Positions 17,203-25,373 of a stretch of DNA of 64,000 nucleotides are shown here, piece by piece. The translations under genes were made by a program, and so were the position numbers. Position 1 is the first letter of the stretch. Every line of letters begins with the position of its first letter. The notes beneath the pieces were generated by a model, which was not told where the DNA came from, made no database searches, and saw only the letters and a program-made list of their open reading frames with translations. The DNA comes from Bacillota bacterium (GTDB lineage: Bacteria > Bacillota > Clostridia > Lachnospirales > Lachnospiraceae), in NCBI GenBank assembly GCA_023439505.1, contig JAEXNR010000005.1, positions 62,001 to 126,000 on the forward strand. Direction: 5' to 3'.

Positions 17203-18039
17203 ATGAGGATAGGGACAACTCAGTCAAATCAAAACAATAGTAATACGGTAATGGATGGCATCAGGAAGAAAAACAGCCAGGTGAAGGAAACAAGGAGCAG
17301 CACAAAACCTGGGACGAACCATGGGCGAAATATTTCTATCAATGCAGGTGAATTAACAATATTTAAGAGACCTGATACGGAGTTAAAGCGGCTTCTGGCA
17401 CAAAAGGCCGCAGTAAAAAAGCAGCTTGATCAATTCAAAAGGGATGCAAAGATAGATCAGGAGATCGATAAGCATGCGGCTAAGAGAGATGCTTATGCAG
17501 AGGAGGCAGCCGGCAGCTATGATCAAATGAGCAAGACAGGTGCCGCCAAAGATGATCTTAAAAAAGCATATGGCATAACAGAGGATTGCCCGGAAGAAAA
17601 GGATCTGAAATTAATCAAGAAGTTATATCAGGGGGAAGCGTTATCGAAAGAGGAATTGGATCACCTTGCAGGAATGGGGCCATTGACAGAGTATCAGAAG
17701 CAATCATTAGAATACGATGCCATGATTGATATTTGGGAAAAAAATATAGTAAAAGCCAATGAAAAAGCACATGGGGAAACCCGTATGATAGACGGCATCA
17801 AGCTGGATCGCCTGAAAACCCACGAGATGGTAGATGCTAAGGAAGCAGCGGCAGAAATACTGAAAGCTATGGAGGAAGATATTCAAAAAGCCATTGCCCA
17901 GGAGATCAAAAAGAGAGCCATGGAAAATCTTAATCTGAAGGAGGACGATCAGTTACCGGCTGATCCGCAAGACCTGATTCATAAAAAGCTGGTGAATGAA
18001 GAGGATATCAAAGGCCTTGCGGTGGATGAGCGTGTATGA
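17203..18039 (+). CDS. Hypothetical charged, helical protein
   Basis: A 278-residue soluble protein of unknown function. The first 60 residues are polar and probably disordered (many N, S, T and Q). A coiled-coil region follows (about 65-110, LLAQKAAVKKQLDQFKRD), then mixed charged helices to the end. No signal peptide, membrane segment or catalytic motif is visible. The ATG at 17203 is chosen for its GGAGGAG; the one at 17182 has none. It is probably lineage-specific. It ends 17 bases before the convergent XRE gene. Confidence 0.7.
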   Translation: MRIGTTQSNQNNSNTVMDGIRKKNSQVKETRSSTKPGTNHGRNISINAGELTIFKRPDTELKRLLAQKAAVKKQLDQFKRDAKIDQEIDKHAAKRDAYAEEAAGSYDQMSKTGAAKDDLKKAYGITEDCPEEKDLKLIKKLYQGEALSKEELDHLAGMGPLTEYQKQSLEYDAMIDIWEKNIVKANEKAHGETRMIDGIKLDRLKTHEMVDAKEAAAEILKAMEEDIQKAIAQEIKKRAMENLNLKEDDQLPADPQDLIHKKLVNEEDIKGLAVDERV

Positions 18040-18056
18040 TATAAAGTTTGATGCAA

Positions 18057-19229
18057 TCAGGAGTGTCTTTTCCTGACAGTATGGGTGATCAAATAATAAA
18101 TGATGGTAATGAGGAGAAAGATAAGCAGAAAGGGCCAAAAATTAAAAGTCAATAAGAAATGATCCTCCTTTGTCCAAAGAGACATGACGATGCTTCTTAC
18201 GAAAACGAAGGCAAATAATGCATAGCATAGATTACGGAAACCGGTTGCCAAAAGCACAATTCGTTCTGACAGGCTCTTCCCCCTTATAACAAAAAGAAAA
18301 GGGCAAAGGAAGAACAGGAGACAGGACATAAAAAAGCAGTTTTGGTACATATGTTTTATGGAAGTGACCGCAGGGGGAGTCTCTCTGTCAATTACGGAGG
18401 CGAAAAGCAATAGATAAGAAACAATGGCGAGTATGGTTTGAATTACATTTAAACGAAGGATTTCATGATAAAAAGCAAAACGCACAGGGGATTTGTGATG
18501 AACCGGTTGAAACAGGAGACCTCTGCTCAGCCATAAAGCAATCCCAATGAATAGTACCGAGACCAAAATCATATTAGGTACATATAGAAGGTAAGTATAA
18601 GGCTTTATTACGCTGGTAAGATACCCGAATCTATGATAGAGCAGGAAAGGCAGTGAGAAAATAAAGGCTGTAACATTAGCAGCAAAAACAGCAAAGGCAT
18701 AGCGTGCCATCACAAGTTTCAGAGGGGTCAGCACCTCTTCTCCCATCTCTGTGATTTCACTGTCTTTGACCGTACTGCCGGTGAGATTGATCTGAAATAA
18801 TTCTATAAAAATGCTGATCACCAACAGAATGAGGAAAACACCAAATCCAATCATGGGTCTGTACACAGAAAAGGAAATGGTAAAGAGAGCGATGAGCGCG
18901 ATCAGTACCAATAACAACGCAAGATAGGAAATACCTTTAAATCTGGTAATATTGCTGTTGATGATTCTTTTCATTTGCTTTTCCGACCTTAAATCGGCTT
19001 TTCCTGAAGTTGCCTGTGATATTCGTTCGCCTCTTAATATCTCGTCCGAACTTACTCCAAAGAGCTCGGCAATTACAGGGATCAAAGAGATATCCGGATA
19101 ACTCTCCTCCCGTTCCCACTTACTGACGGTTTTATTTGATACGCATAAATGGTCAGCCACCTCTTGCTGTGTCATGCCATTCGATTTTCTGAGTGCAGCC
19201 ATAAAGCTGCCAATCGTCTTCTTTTCCAT
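18057..19229 (-). CDS. XRE-type HTH regulator with C-terminal membrane domain
   Basis: A 390-residue protein whose first 70 residues form a typical Cro/C1 helix-turn-helix (MTQQEVADHLCVSNKTVSKW). A linker is followed by about seven or eight hydrophobic segments (roughly residues 100-385). This is a membrane-bound one-component regulator; the signal is unknown. The start is preceded by AAAGGAGAATGT. It has no same-strand partner close by. Confidence 0.82.
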   Translation of the reverse strand: MEKKTIGSFMAALRKSNGMTQQEVADHLCVSNKTVSKWEREESYPDISLIPVIAELFGVSSDEILRGERISQATSGKADLRSEKQMKRIINSNITRFKGISYLALLLVLIALIALFTISFSVYRPMIGFGVFLILLVISIFIELFQINLTGSTVKDSEITEMGEEVLTPLKLVMARYAFAVFAANVTAFIFSLPFLLYHRFGYLTSVIKPYTYLLYVPNMILVSVLFIGIALWLSRGLLFQPVHHKSPVRFAFYHEILRLNVIQTILAIVSYLLLFASVIDRETPPAVTSIKHMYQNCFFMSCLLFFLCPFLFVIRGKSLSERIVLLATGFRNLCYALFAFVFVRSIVMSLWTKEDHFLLTFNFWPFLLIFLLITIIYYLITHTVRKRHS

Positions 19230-19494
19230 TACATTCTCCTTTATAAACCATTAAACTTACATGCATTGAATAACGGAAGATATTTTTTGTTATGAGTCGG
19301 ACAGATGAAAAAATGCCATAGGTATAAAAAGCACAATTAAATTCTACGCAGGGGAGAGTAAATAATCAATCCATATAACAAAGAAATTGTCTCTGAAATG
19401 GAGAAAACTCGTTTTTTTTCAAAATTGGTCAGGATTAATCCTAAAATATAACCTTTGCCTGAGGCTAGAACGATTGACAGGATAAGAAATCAAG

Positions 19495-19523
19495 TTGCTA
19501 TTTTCTGCTTAATTTACTATAAT
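19495..19523 (+). promoter_or_regulatory. Promoter of second chemoreceptor gene
   Basis: TTGCTA (19495-19500), 17 bases, TATAAT (19518-19523). It lies inside the longest possible reading frame, which argues that translation starts downstream at 19560. Confidence 0.6.
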
Positions 19524-19559
19524 ATACCTAAAAAGTATTCTTCCAGGGGGATTTCAAAG

Positions 19560-21092
19560 ATGGGTAACAATGAGATTTTATCAAGAAATGAGCAGGAAGC
19601 CAACAAATTATCATCCATCATTACCTTATTAACCATTTTCTTTATTGTTTTGGTATACATACTTGATGCCTTGCACATCTTTATTGCACCGTTAGATACC
19701 ATGACCATCGCATTGGGAATTGCGACCGCTATGATGTTAATACCATCTGTGCTGGTGTTTTTATGTAAGTTTACGGGACCATGGGTAAAATATGTTATTG
19801 TAACGGCTTGTATTGCCATGGTATCCGTTATGCTGATGTTTTTATCGTGGCATGTAATTGTATTATTAATCTATCCCATAGCCATCGCAAGCCTGTATTT
19901 TTCGAGAAAATTAAGTTGGTTTGCCCTCGGACTTTCTTTGCTTTCATTTTCCGTCAGTCAGGTCCTCTCGTTATCCATGGGAGGTGTCGGTGACCGCAAT
20001 TTAACAGATCAATTTTCCATGATTGTTTATGGCATTGCACCAAGAGATATTGAGTTATTGGCATTGGCCTGTATCTTCATCACCCTTTCAAGGAGAACAA
20101 AGAAATTATTAGAGAATGTGGTAGGAGCGAAAGAGCAAAAAGATGCGCTGGACCGGGTAATCTCCCTTACGGATAAGTCTTATGAGGTCTCCCGTGCACT
20201 GGATCAATCCGTAAAGAAACTTTCTGAAATTACGGATCATACGAAGAAATCCAATGAAGAAATCGCGGAGAAAACCAGCGGTATCGTGGAAAAATCCCAG
20301 CAGACCATGGAGTTTCTGGATGAGGCTGGTACCATCGTAGGAAATGTTGCAACAAAGCTGAATGATATCGCCAAGGAAAATCTGTTGATTTCCGAGGTTT
20401 CAAAAGAGGCAAAATCTCTGACGGTAAATAATATGGCAAATATGAAAAGTGCGGCCCGGGAAATGGAGCAGATTGATGCAGCAACCAGAGAAAGCCGGGA
20501 TATTATCACGAGACTTGAGGAAAAGTCCAGCGAGATATCAAGTATTGTCGAGGTGATCAAAGGAATTACAAAGCGAACAAACTTATTGGCGCTAAATGCA
20601 ACCATTGAATCAGCACGTGCCGGAGAACACGGCAAGGGATTTGCGGTTGTGGCATCCGAAATCAGATCCCTGGCAGAACAATCCCAGCAGGCGGCTAATA
20701 ATATATCAGATATCATCAATACGGTTTTAGATGATACCAGAAGCGCAGTAAATTCTATTGATTTAAATACGCAGATTGTGGAAACGGGACTGGATGTGAT
20801 GCAGAAAGCGGACCAATCCTCTGAGGAAGTATCAAACGCCATCGAGCGGATGAACATTATGGCAAATCATATATCAACCTTATCAACGGAGGTTGCAAAT
20901 AATAGTAATAAAATCACAGAGACGGTAGAGGGAATCAGTAAATTGACGTATCACAATATGGATGTGCTGATGACCATATGGACTTCCTCCCAGGAGCAGT
21001 TGACAGCGATGAATGATGTATCCGACTCTGTGGAGTCAATTAACACCACTTCGGAAGAATTATTAAAGGTGGTTAAACTAAGTCAGGTTTAA
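19560..21092 (+). CDS. Methyl-accepting chemotaxis protein without extracellular sensor domain
   Basis: A 510-residue protein with about six closely spaced membrane helices (residues 20-180) and no large outer loop, then a cytoplasmic signalling domain with tip sequence NLLALNATIESARAGEHGKG. It may sense membrane state or a signal within the bilayer. AGGGGG lies nine bases before the ATG at 19560. An in-frame extension to 19455 is rejected because a good promoter lies within it. The last 15 bases overlap the convergent O-antigen-ligase-like gene. Confidence 0.87.
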   Translation: MGNNEILSRNEQEANKLSSIITLLTIFFIVLVYILDALHIFIAPLDTMTIALGIATAMMLIPSVLVFLCKFTGPWVKYVIVTACIAMVSVMLMFLSWHVIVLLIYPIAIASLYFSRKLSWFALGLSLLSFSVSQVLSLSMGGVGDRNLTDQFSMIVYGIAPRDIELLALACIFITLSRRTKKLLENVVGAKEQKDALDRVISLTDKSYEVSRALDQSVKKLSEITDHTKKSNEEIAEKTSGIVEKSQQTMEFLDEAGTIVGNVATKLNDIAKENLLISEVSKEAKSLTVNNMANMKSAAREMEQIDAATRESRDIITRLEEKSSEISSIVEVIKGITKRTNLLALNATIESARAGEHGKGFAVVASEIRSLAEQSQQAANNISDIINTVLDDTRSAVNSIDLNTQIVETGLDVMQKADQSSEEVSNAIERMNIMANHISTLSTEVANNSNKITETVEGISKLTYHNMDVLMTIWTSSQEQLTAMNDVSDSVESINTTSEELLKVVKLSQV

Positions 21093-22859
21093 CTTTAGAT
21101 TTGCATCCATACCCAGACCAAGCAATACGCAAAACATGGGCGTAGTCTGAATAGACGAATCATTAAACAGTCCGGCCAGCACAAAAGTTATGGTTGCCAG
21201 AAAACAGCCTAATCCAAATCGTGCCGTATCATTATTCAGGTCACTCTTTCCATAGAGGTGAAGTGATTGGCGCAGATATATCAGATAAAAGCAGAAAACA
21301 GCAATCAGAGAGAGTACTCCGGTCTGTATTCCAATCATGAGAAAGAGATTATGGGGCTTCTCAATGAATGTGTAAGGTGTCTTGCAGTTGTTGGCCTTCC
21401 CTACATAATCCGATTGGGGAAATACAAGGGAAAACGTATCCGGTCCTGAACCAAGAAACAGGGAAGAGGAGAGCAGCGGAAGGGATCTTGACCAGATATA
21501 GCCCCTCCCGGAAGCAATATTCTCTTTGCCTGCAAAACCCAGGGTTGGAATATGCGTTAATACATCCGTCTTACCAAAATCATTAAGGTATTGATATCCG
21601 TTATCTTTGTCATAGGTAAAACACCATAAAATGTCATTGACCTTACAGAGAATATAGGGAGAAGACAGATCCTGCATAAGACAGAACTGAATCTCATTGA
21701 AAGGTTTCAATGCTATTGTTCTTTTGACGGGATCATAAAATCTTGTAAGATCTTTCCCGGTTTCATCGGAGAAGATAAGGTTAAACTGATTTTGAGATGG
21801 ATCTGCATAGGAAATATGCAGATCTTTTTCTTTATATCGCAGAAGGACAGATTCTTTTTGGGTGAGGATCTCATTTAATGTATTCTTGTGCCGGCTTCCC
21901 TGAAAGGAGTGAAGGGTATCTGAGAGCTTTGTAACATAACGAAACCCGTTGGCAGCGTCGATGCCAAGAAAAAGAATCACGGACAATGCAGCAAATATAA
22001 CTCCATGCAACCACAATTTCTTTAAACGGCTGCGATAAAAATATCCTGATAAAATAATAAGAAAAAGAATAGAGAGCAGTCCTACTCTGGAATAGGTTTT
22101 AAAGATCAGCAAGAGCAAGAGAAGCAACAAAAGGCTGTAACCGGCTTTCTCTTTTCTGTTCTTTGCGGTTAAGGCATATACGGAAAAAAAGGAAAGAAGC
22201 ATGGTAAGATAGACACATGCAAAATTCGGGTTAAATAAGGTCAGAAAAACGGCATTGTCAGAGAGTATATTGTGAATGTTATTAAAATAAAGCGCCTGAT
22301 AAGGACCTGGAATTATCAAATATCCGGCCAGACGTGATTCCAGCAGGTTATATCCAAACATTTGAGAGATACCAATTCCGCTCATAAGGAGGAAAGAAAT
22401 CAAAAGACATGTAACAATCCTCTTATAATCCTCCTCTGTTTTCTTTATCCGGTAGGAGAAGAGAACCATGACAGCATATCCAAATAGAACAAAAAAACCT
22501 TCGAAGTGAGTGATTTGTCCCACGAGGGATGTCTTTAAATTAACTGAGAAAATGACGGAGAGAAGAGCCAGCAAAAGATACACAGCAAGAAACAGAAAGA
22601 CCCCCATCTTTTTTGTATGATCTTTTTGAGTTTTGTGATGCATGAGCAGGAGGATGCCGGACAGGAAGGAAACCGGAATAAAGGTGTAGCTTTTATAAAA
22701 AGTAAAAAAATCTGAAACCACATCCTGATCAGAAAACCAGGGGAATTCGCCAAGACCACTGTTAAATAAGATTAGCCGTGTAATAAAAGGAAGTACAGAA
22801 AGTACGAAAATAATAGGCAATAACAGATAGTGAAATTCATTATTTTTTTTACACTTCAT
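21078..22859 (-). CDS. O-antigen ligase/polymerase-like membrane protein
   Basis: A 593-residue membrane protein with about 11 or 12 hydrophobic segments. A large loop (about residues 310-455) precedes the motif region SGRGYIWSRSLPLLSSSLFLGSG (written here in part), followed by GPDTF and KPHNLFLMIGIQTG. This is the Wzy_C/WaaL-like ligase pattern with the HN pair. Such proteins transfer or polymerise lipid-linked glycans at the outer face. GGAGGA lies six bases before the ATG at 22859; the longer frame to 23030 has no such signal. No other glycan gene is adjacent. Confidence 0.75.
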   Translation of the reverse strand: MKCKKNNEFHYLLLPIIFVLSVLPFITRLILFNSGLGEFPWFSDQDVVSDFFTFYKSYTFIPVSFLSGILLLMHHKTQKDHTKKMGVFLFLAVYLLLALLSVIFSVNLKTSLVGQITHFEGFFVLFGYAVMVLFSYRIKKTEEDYKRIVTCLLISFLLMSGIGISQMFGYNLLESRLAGYLIIPGPYQALYFNNIHNILSDNAVFLTLFNPNFACVYLTMLLSFFSVYALTAKNRKEKAGYSLLLLLLLLLIFKTYSRVGLLSILFLIILSGYFYRSRLKKLWLHGVIFAALSVILFLGIDAANGFRYVTKLSDTLHSFQGSRHKNTLNEILTQKESVLLRYKEKDLHISYADPSQNQFNLIFSDETGKDLTRFYDPVKRTIALKPFNEIQFCLMQDLSSPYILCKVNDILWCFTYDKDNGYQYLNDFGKTDVLTHIPTLGFAGKENIASGRGYIWSRSLPLLSSSLFLGSGPDTFSLVFPQSDYVGKANNCKTPYTFIEKPHNLFLMIGIQTGVLSLIAVFCFYLIYLRQSLHLYGKSDLNNDTARFGLGCFLATITFVLAGLFNDSSIQTTPMFCVLLGLGMDANLKLNLT

Positions 22860-23157
22860 AAACTTCCTCCGATAACGAAATGCTTGGCCCAAACCTAGGG
22901 CATCTTGAACTGGTATGGCTTCCGGCGAGTAATAAAATATAATTTTCACCCAAATGCTTATACCTGAGAAATCCACGGGTATGGCTGCATGTGATATAGT
23001 AGTTTTATAAGTAATAGTGATACAAATCATTTATAATGTCAATATAAAATACAAGTTACAGTTGGGAATTATTGATCGAAATCATTGTGTTACATTATTA
23101 TATGGAGCGAACAGTAACCGATCGCCGACAATTAACCGGATATCTCTAATTTTTTAC

Positions 23158-23187
23158 TTGACATCGTAAATAAAATATGATTATAAT
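23158..23187 (+). promoter_or_regulatory. Distal nif promoter P1
   Basis: TTGACA (23158-23163), an 18-base spacer and TATAAT (23182-23187): both hexamers match the sigma-A consensus exactly. Its transcript meets a terminator after about 45-75 bases. Confidence 0.7.
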
Positions 23188-23235
23188 ACATCAATTCATA
23201 AAACGACTTTGCGGAATATGGTTGGTAAATGACGA

Positions 23236-23268
23236 AAGTGTCTTAGTAATAAACTAAGGCACTTTTTT
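23236..23268 (+). terminator. Leader terminator T1 upstream of nifH
   Basis: The 12-bp arms AAGTGTCTTAGT and ACTAAGGCACTT (one wobble pair) around loop aataa are followed by six T. It lies about 50 bases after promoter P1, with no gene between. Confidence 0.8.
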
Positions 23269-23475
23269 CATAGTGCAAAAGACATCCCATTGATTGAAAC
23301 GATTTCCTGCAATAGGTGAATGTTTACAATTAATAGAAGATAGAGAAGAAATTAGGAAACAAAATATATAAAAACAGGTTGTATCCTTTCTGAATTTCCG
23401 GAAAATTAAAAAGTACTAGGTAAAAGCGATAAAAAATTGTTGGAATCGGGATAAGAAATTTGACAATTCGATGTA

Positions 23476-23504
23476 TTGAAAGGTGAATTTAAGAATGCTA
23501 AAAT
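23476..23504 (+). promoter_or_regulatory. Proximal nif promoter P2
   Basis: TTGAAA (23476-23481), 17 bases, TAAAAT (23499-23504). Transcription would start near 23511, just before the first leader stem. Confidence 0.5.
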
Positions 23505-23514
23505 TGCACTCATA

Positions 23515-23623
23515 GAAATTACTGAAAGACCTAAGTGATTTCAAACCGGTACTATACCGGTAATTTCATACTTGGACTCTTATAGACAGAGACGTCATTA
23601 CTTCGTGTGATGGCGTCTTTTTT
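23515..23623 (+). promoter_or_regulatory. Structured nifH leader with terminator T2, possible ANTAR target
   Basis: Stem 1: GAAATTACT (23515-23523) pairs with AGTGATTTC; its loop contains AAAGAC (23525-23530). A small hairpin ACCGGTA/TACCGGT follows (23545-23561). Stem 2: CTCT (23577-23580) pairs with AGAG (23588-23591) with ATAGAC in the loop. Terminator: an 11-bp stem GACGTCATTAC/GTGATGGCGTC (two wobbles; 23591-23617) plus six T. Stem 2 abuts and shares its last base with the terminator stem. GAAATTAC can also pair perfectly with GTAATTTC (23560-23567), so alternative folds exist. Loops with A at position 1 and G at position 4 fit the published ANTAR-RNA pattern. Confidence 0.55.
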
Positions 23624-23686
23624 GATTCAGGTGATGATATGAAACCAGGGTGACAAAGGGTAATCAAAATTAAGGAGGTAATTCAT

Positions 23687-24508
23687 ATGAGACAGGTTGC
23701 AATTTATGGAAAAGGCGGGATTGGTAAATCCACAACAACACAGAACTTAACTGCAGGACTTGGGGAGATGGGAAAGAAAATCATGATCGTTGGATGTGAT
23801 CCCAAAGCAGATTCGACAAGACTGGTTCTTGGTGGACTGGCACAAAAAACGGTTCTTGATACCTTAAGAGAAGAGGGAGAAGACATCGATCTTGACTACA
23901 TCATGAAGACAGGATTTGCCGGAATTAAAGGCGTTGAGTCCGGCGGACCGGAACCGGGGGTCGGATGTGCGGGACGTGGTATCATCACTTCCATCAATCT
24001 TCTTGAACAATTAGGCGCTTATACCGATGATCTTGATTATGTATTCTATGACGTTCTCGGTGACGTTGTATGCGGCGGTTTCGCAATGCCGATTCGTGAA
24101 GGCAAAGCACAGGAAATCTATATTGTATGTTCCGGTGAAATGATGGCATTATATGCTGCAAATAACATTTCAAAAGGTATTATGAAATATGCCAATACCG
24201 GTGGCGTTCGTCTGGGTGGTTTAATCTGTAACTCCAGAAAGGTTGACGGAGAAGCGGAATTGGTATCTGCCATAGCAAAAGAACTGGGAACCCAGATGAT
24301 TCACTTTGTACCACGTGATAATGCAGTACAAAGAGCGGAGATCAATAGGAAGACAGTAATCGACTACAGTCCTGAAGTACCTCAGGCAGATGAATACAGA
24401 GAATTGGCACGTAAAATCGATGGAAACGATATGTTTGTCATTCCCAAGCCACTCTCTATTGACAGATTAGAAGCACTCTTAATGGAACACGGTTTAATGG
24501 ATATTTAA
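23687..24508 (+). CDS. nifH: Nitrogenase iron protein (dinitrogenase reductase)
   Basis: The 273-residue Fe protein donates electrons to the MoFe protein with ATP hydrolysis. Visible are the P-loop GKGGIGKS (residues 8-15), C94 in GCAGRGI and C129 in VVCGGFAMPIREGKA, the two cysteines that hold the [4Fe-4S] cluster at the dimer interface, and R97, the site used for ADP-ribosylation in some bacteria. AAGGAGG lies nine bases upstream of the ATG. It is the first gene of the nif operon, followed directly by two nifI genes as in methanogens and anaerobic Firmicutes. Two leader terminators upstream suggest control by read-through. Confidence 0.97.
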   Translation: MRQVAIYGKGGIGKSTTTQNLTAGLGEMGKKIMIVGCDPKADSTRLVLGGLAQKTVLDTLREEGEDIDLDYIMKTGFAGIKGVESGGPEPGVGCAGRGIITSINLLEQLGAYTDDLDYVFYDVLGDVVCGGFAMPIREGKAQEIYIVCSGEMMALYAANNISKGIMKYANTGGVRLGGLICNSRKVDGEAELVSAIAKELGTQMIHFVPRDNAVQRAEINRKTVIDYSPEVPQADEYRELARKIDGNDMFVIPKPLSIDRLEALLMEHGLMDI

Positions 24509-24537
24509 TACGGAATATTAAATTTGGAGGTGTACTT

Positions 24538-24864
24538 ATGTTATTAGTGAGAGCAATCATTCGCCCGGAGAAGGTCGGAACTGTATTATCGGAATTATTA
24601 TCAGCAGGATATCCGGCTGTAACAAAGATGGATGTTTATGGACGTGGAAAACAAAAGGGTGTAAAGGTCGGAGAAGTATTTTACGATGAGATACCCAAGG
24701 AAATGCTTCTTATTGTAGTAGATGATAAGGATAAAGAAGATGTTGTAAAGATCATTATGAAATATGCAAGAACAGGTGATGATGGACATTTTGGTGACGG
24801 AAGAATCTTCGTCAGTCCGGTTGAAGAGGCGTATACAATCAGTACCAGAAAAAAAGGATTATAG
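24538..24864 (+). CDS. nifI1: PII-like nitrogenase regulator NifI1
   Basis: A 108-residue PII-family protein (MLLVRAIIRPEKVGTVLSEL, GRGKQKGVKVGEVFYDEIPK as T-loop region, GDDGHFGDGRIFVSPVEEAY at the end). NifI1 and NifI2 form a complex that binds the MoFe protein and blocks it when ammonium is present; 2-oxoglutarate relieves this (known from methanogens). The T-loop lacks the uridylylation Tyr context of GlnB. It lies 29 bases after nifH and 11 before nifI2, the standard place. Confidence 0.93.
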   Translation: MLLVRAIIRPEKVGTVLSELLSAGYPAVTKMDVYGRGKQKGVKVGEVFYDEIPKEMLLIVVDDKDKEDVVKIIMKYARTGDDGHFGDGRIFVSPVEEAYTISTRKKGL

Positions 24865-24875
24865 GAGGACTGATT

Positions 24876-25259
24876 ATGAAGGAAGTTATGGCGATTATCA
24901 GACAGAATAAAGTCAATGTGACAAAGGAAGCACTGGCATCCGCCGGAGTACCTGCCTTTACCTGCAGAAAGGTGTTAGGAAGGGGAAAGAAATTGATTGA
25001 CATGACTTTGCTCAGGTCAATCGTGGATTCGGGCGAGATACCCGCAACTGCAACAGGAGAGTATTTGACCGAGACGACCCGTTTGATTTCCAAGAGAGTA
25101 TTCACTATGATTATTGAGGATGGTGACGTGAATAAAGTGGTGGAGACAATTATGGATGTGAACTGTACGGGTAACCCGGGAGACGGAAAAATATTTGTTC
25201 TTCCGATCTATGAGAACTACCGGGTACGAAACGGGGAAGCAACGATAGAGGCGTATTAG
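24876..25259 (+). CDS. nifI2: PII-like nitrogenase regulator NifI2
   Basis: A 127-residue PII-family protein, longer than NifI1 because of an extended T-loop region (about residues 40-75). It begins MKEVMAIIRQNKVNVTKEAL and ends with GNPGDGKIFVLPIYENYRVR. It is the partner of NifI1 in ammonium switch-off of nitrogenase. AGGAGG lies seven bases upstream. After it a 114-base spacer with a degenerate copy of the palindromic repeat separates it from nifD. Confidence 0.93.
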   Translation: MKEVMAIIRQNKVNVTKEALASAGVPAFTCRKVLGRGKKLIDMTLLRSIVDSGEIPATATGEYLTETTRLISKRVFTMIIEDGDVNKVVETIMDVNCTGNPGDGKIFVLPIYENYRVRNGEATIEAY

Positions 25260-25279
25260 AGCTGGCATGATGTAAACTT

Positions 25280-25317
25280 GCATTATGAAAAGTTAATTCA
25301 CACAGAAGTTTGTGCCT
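25280..25317. repeat. Degenerate copy of palindromic repeat before nifD
   Basis: The sequence attatgaaaagttaattcac, continuing acacagaagtttgtgc, matches the centre, right arm and tail of the copies at 17120-17160. The left arm is degraded. It sits in the spacer between nifI2 and nifD. Confidence 0.6.
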
Positions 25318-25373
25318 GTGCTGCGGCATAAGACTTGGGAAATAATAAAAGCAGCGCGGAAGAGAGGTAATAT

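Larger units (their letters stand above)
22860..23686. other. 827-base nif upstream region
   Basis: No gene is seen. Reading toward nifH it holds a strong promoter (23158-23187) with a terminator about 50 bases later (23236-23268), then a second promoter (23476-23504) followed by a structured leader and a second terminator (23591-23623), all listed separately. I saw no sigma-54 -24/-12 element and no NifA site (TGT-N10-ACA) by eye. Confidence 0.65.

Noticed and set aside
22860..23686. Sigma-54 promoter and NifA sites upstream of nifH
   Set aside because: No GG-N10-GC type -24/-12 element or TGT-N10-ACA motif was found by eye; sigma-A-like promoters are present instead.
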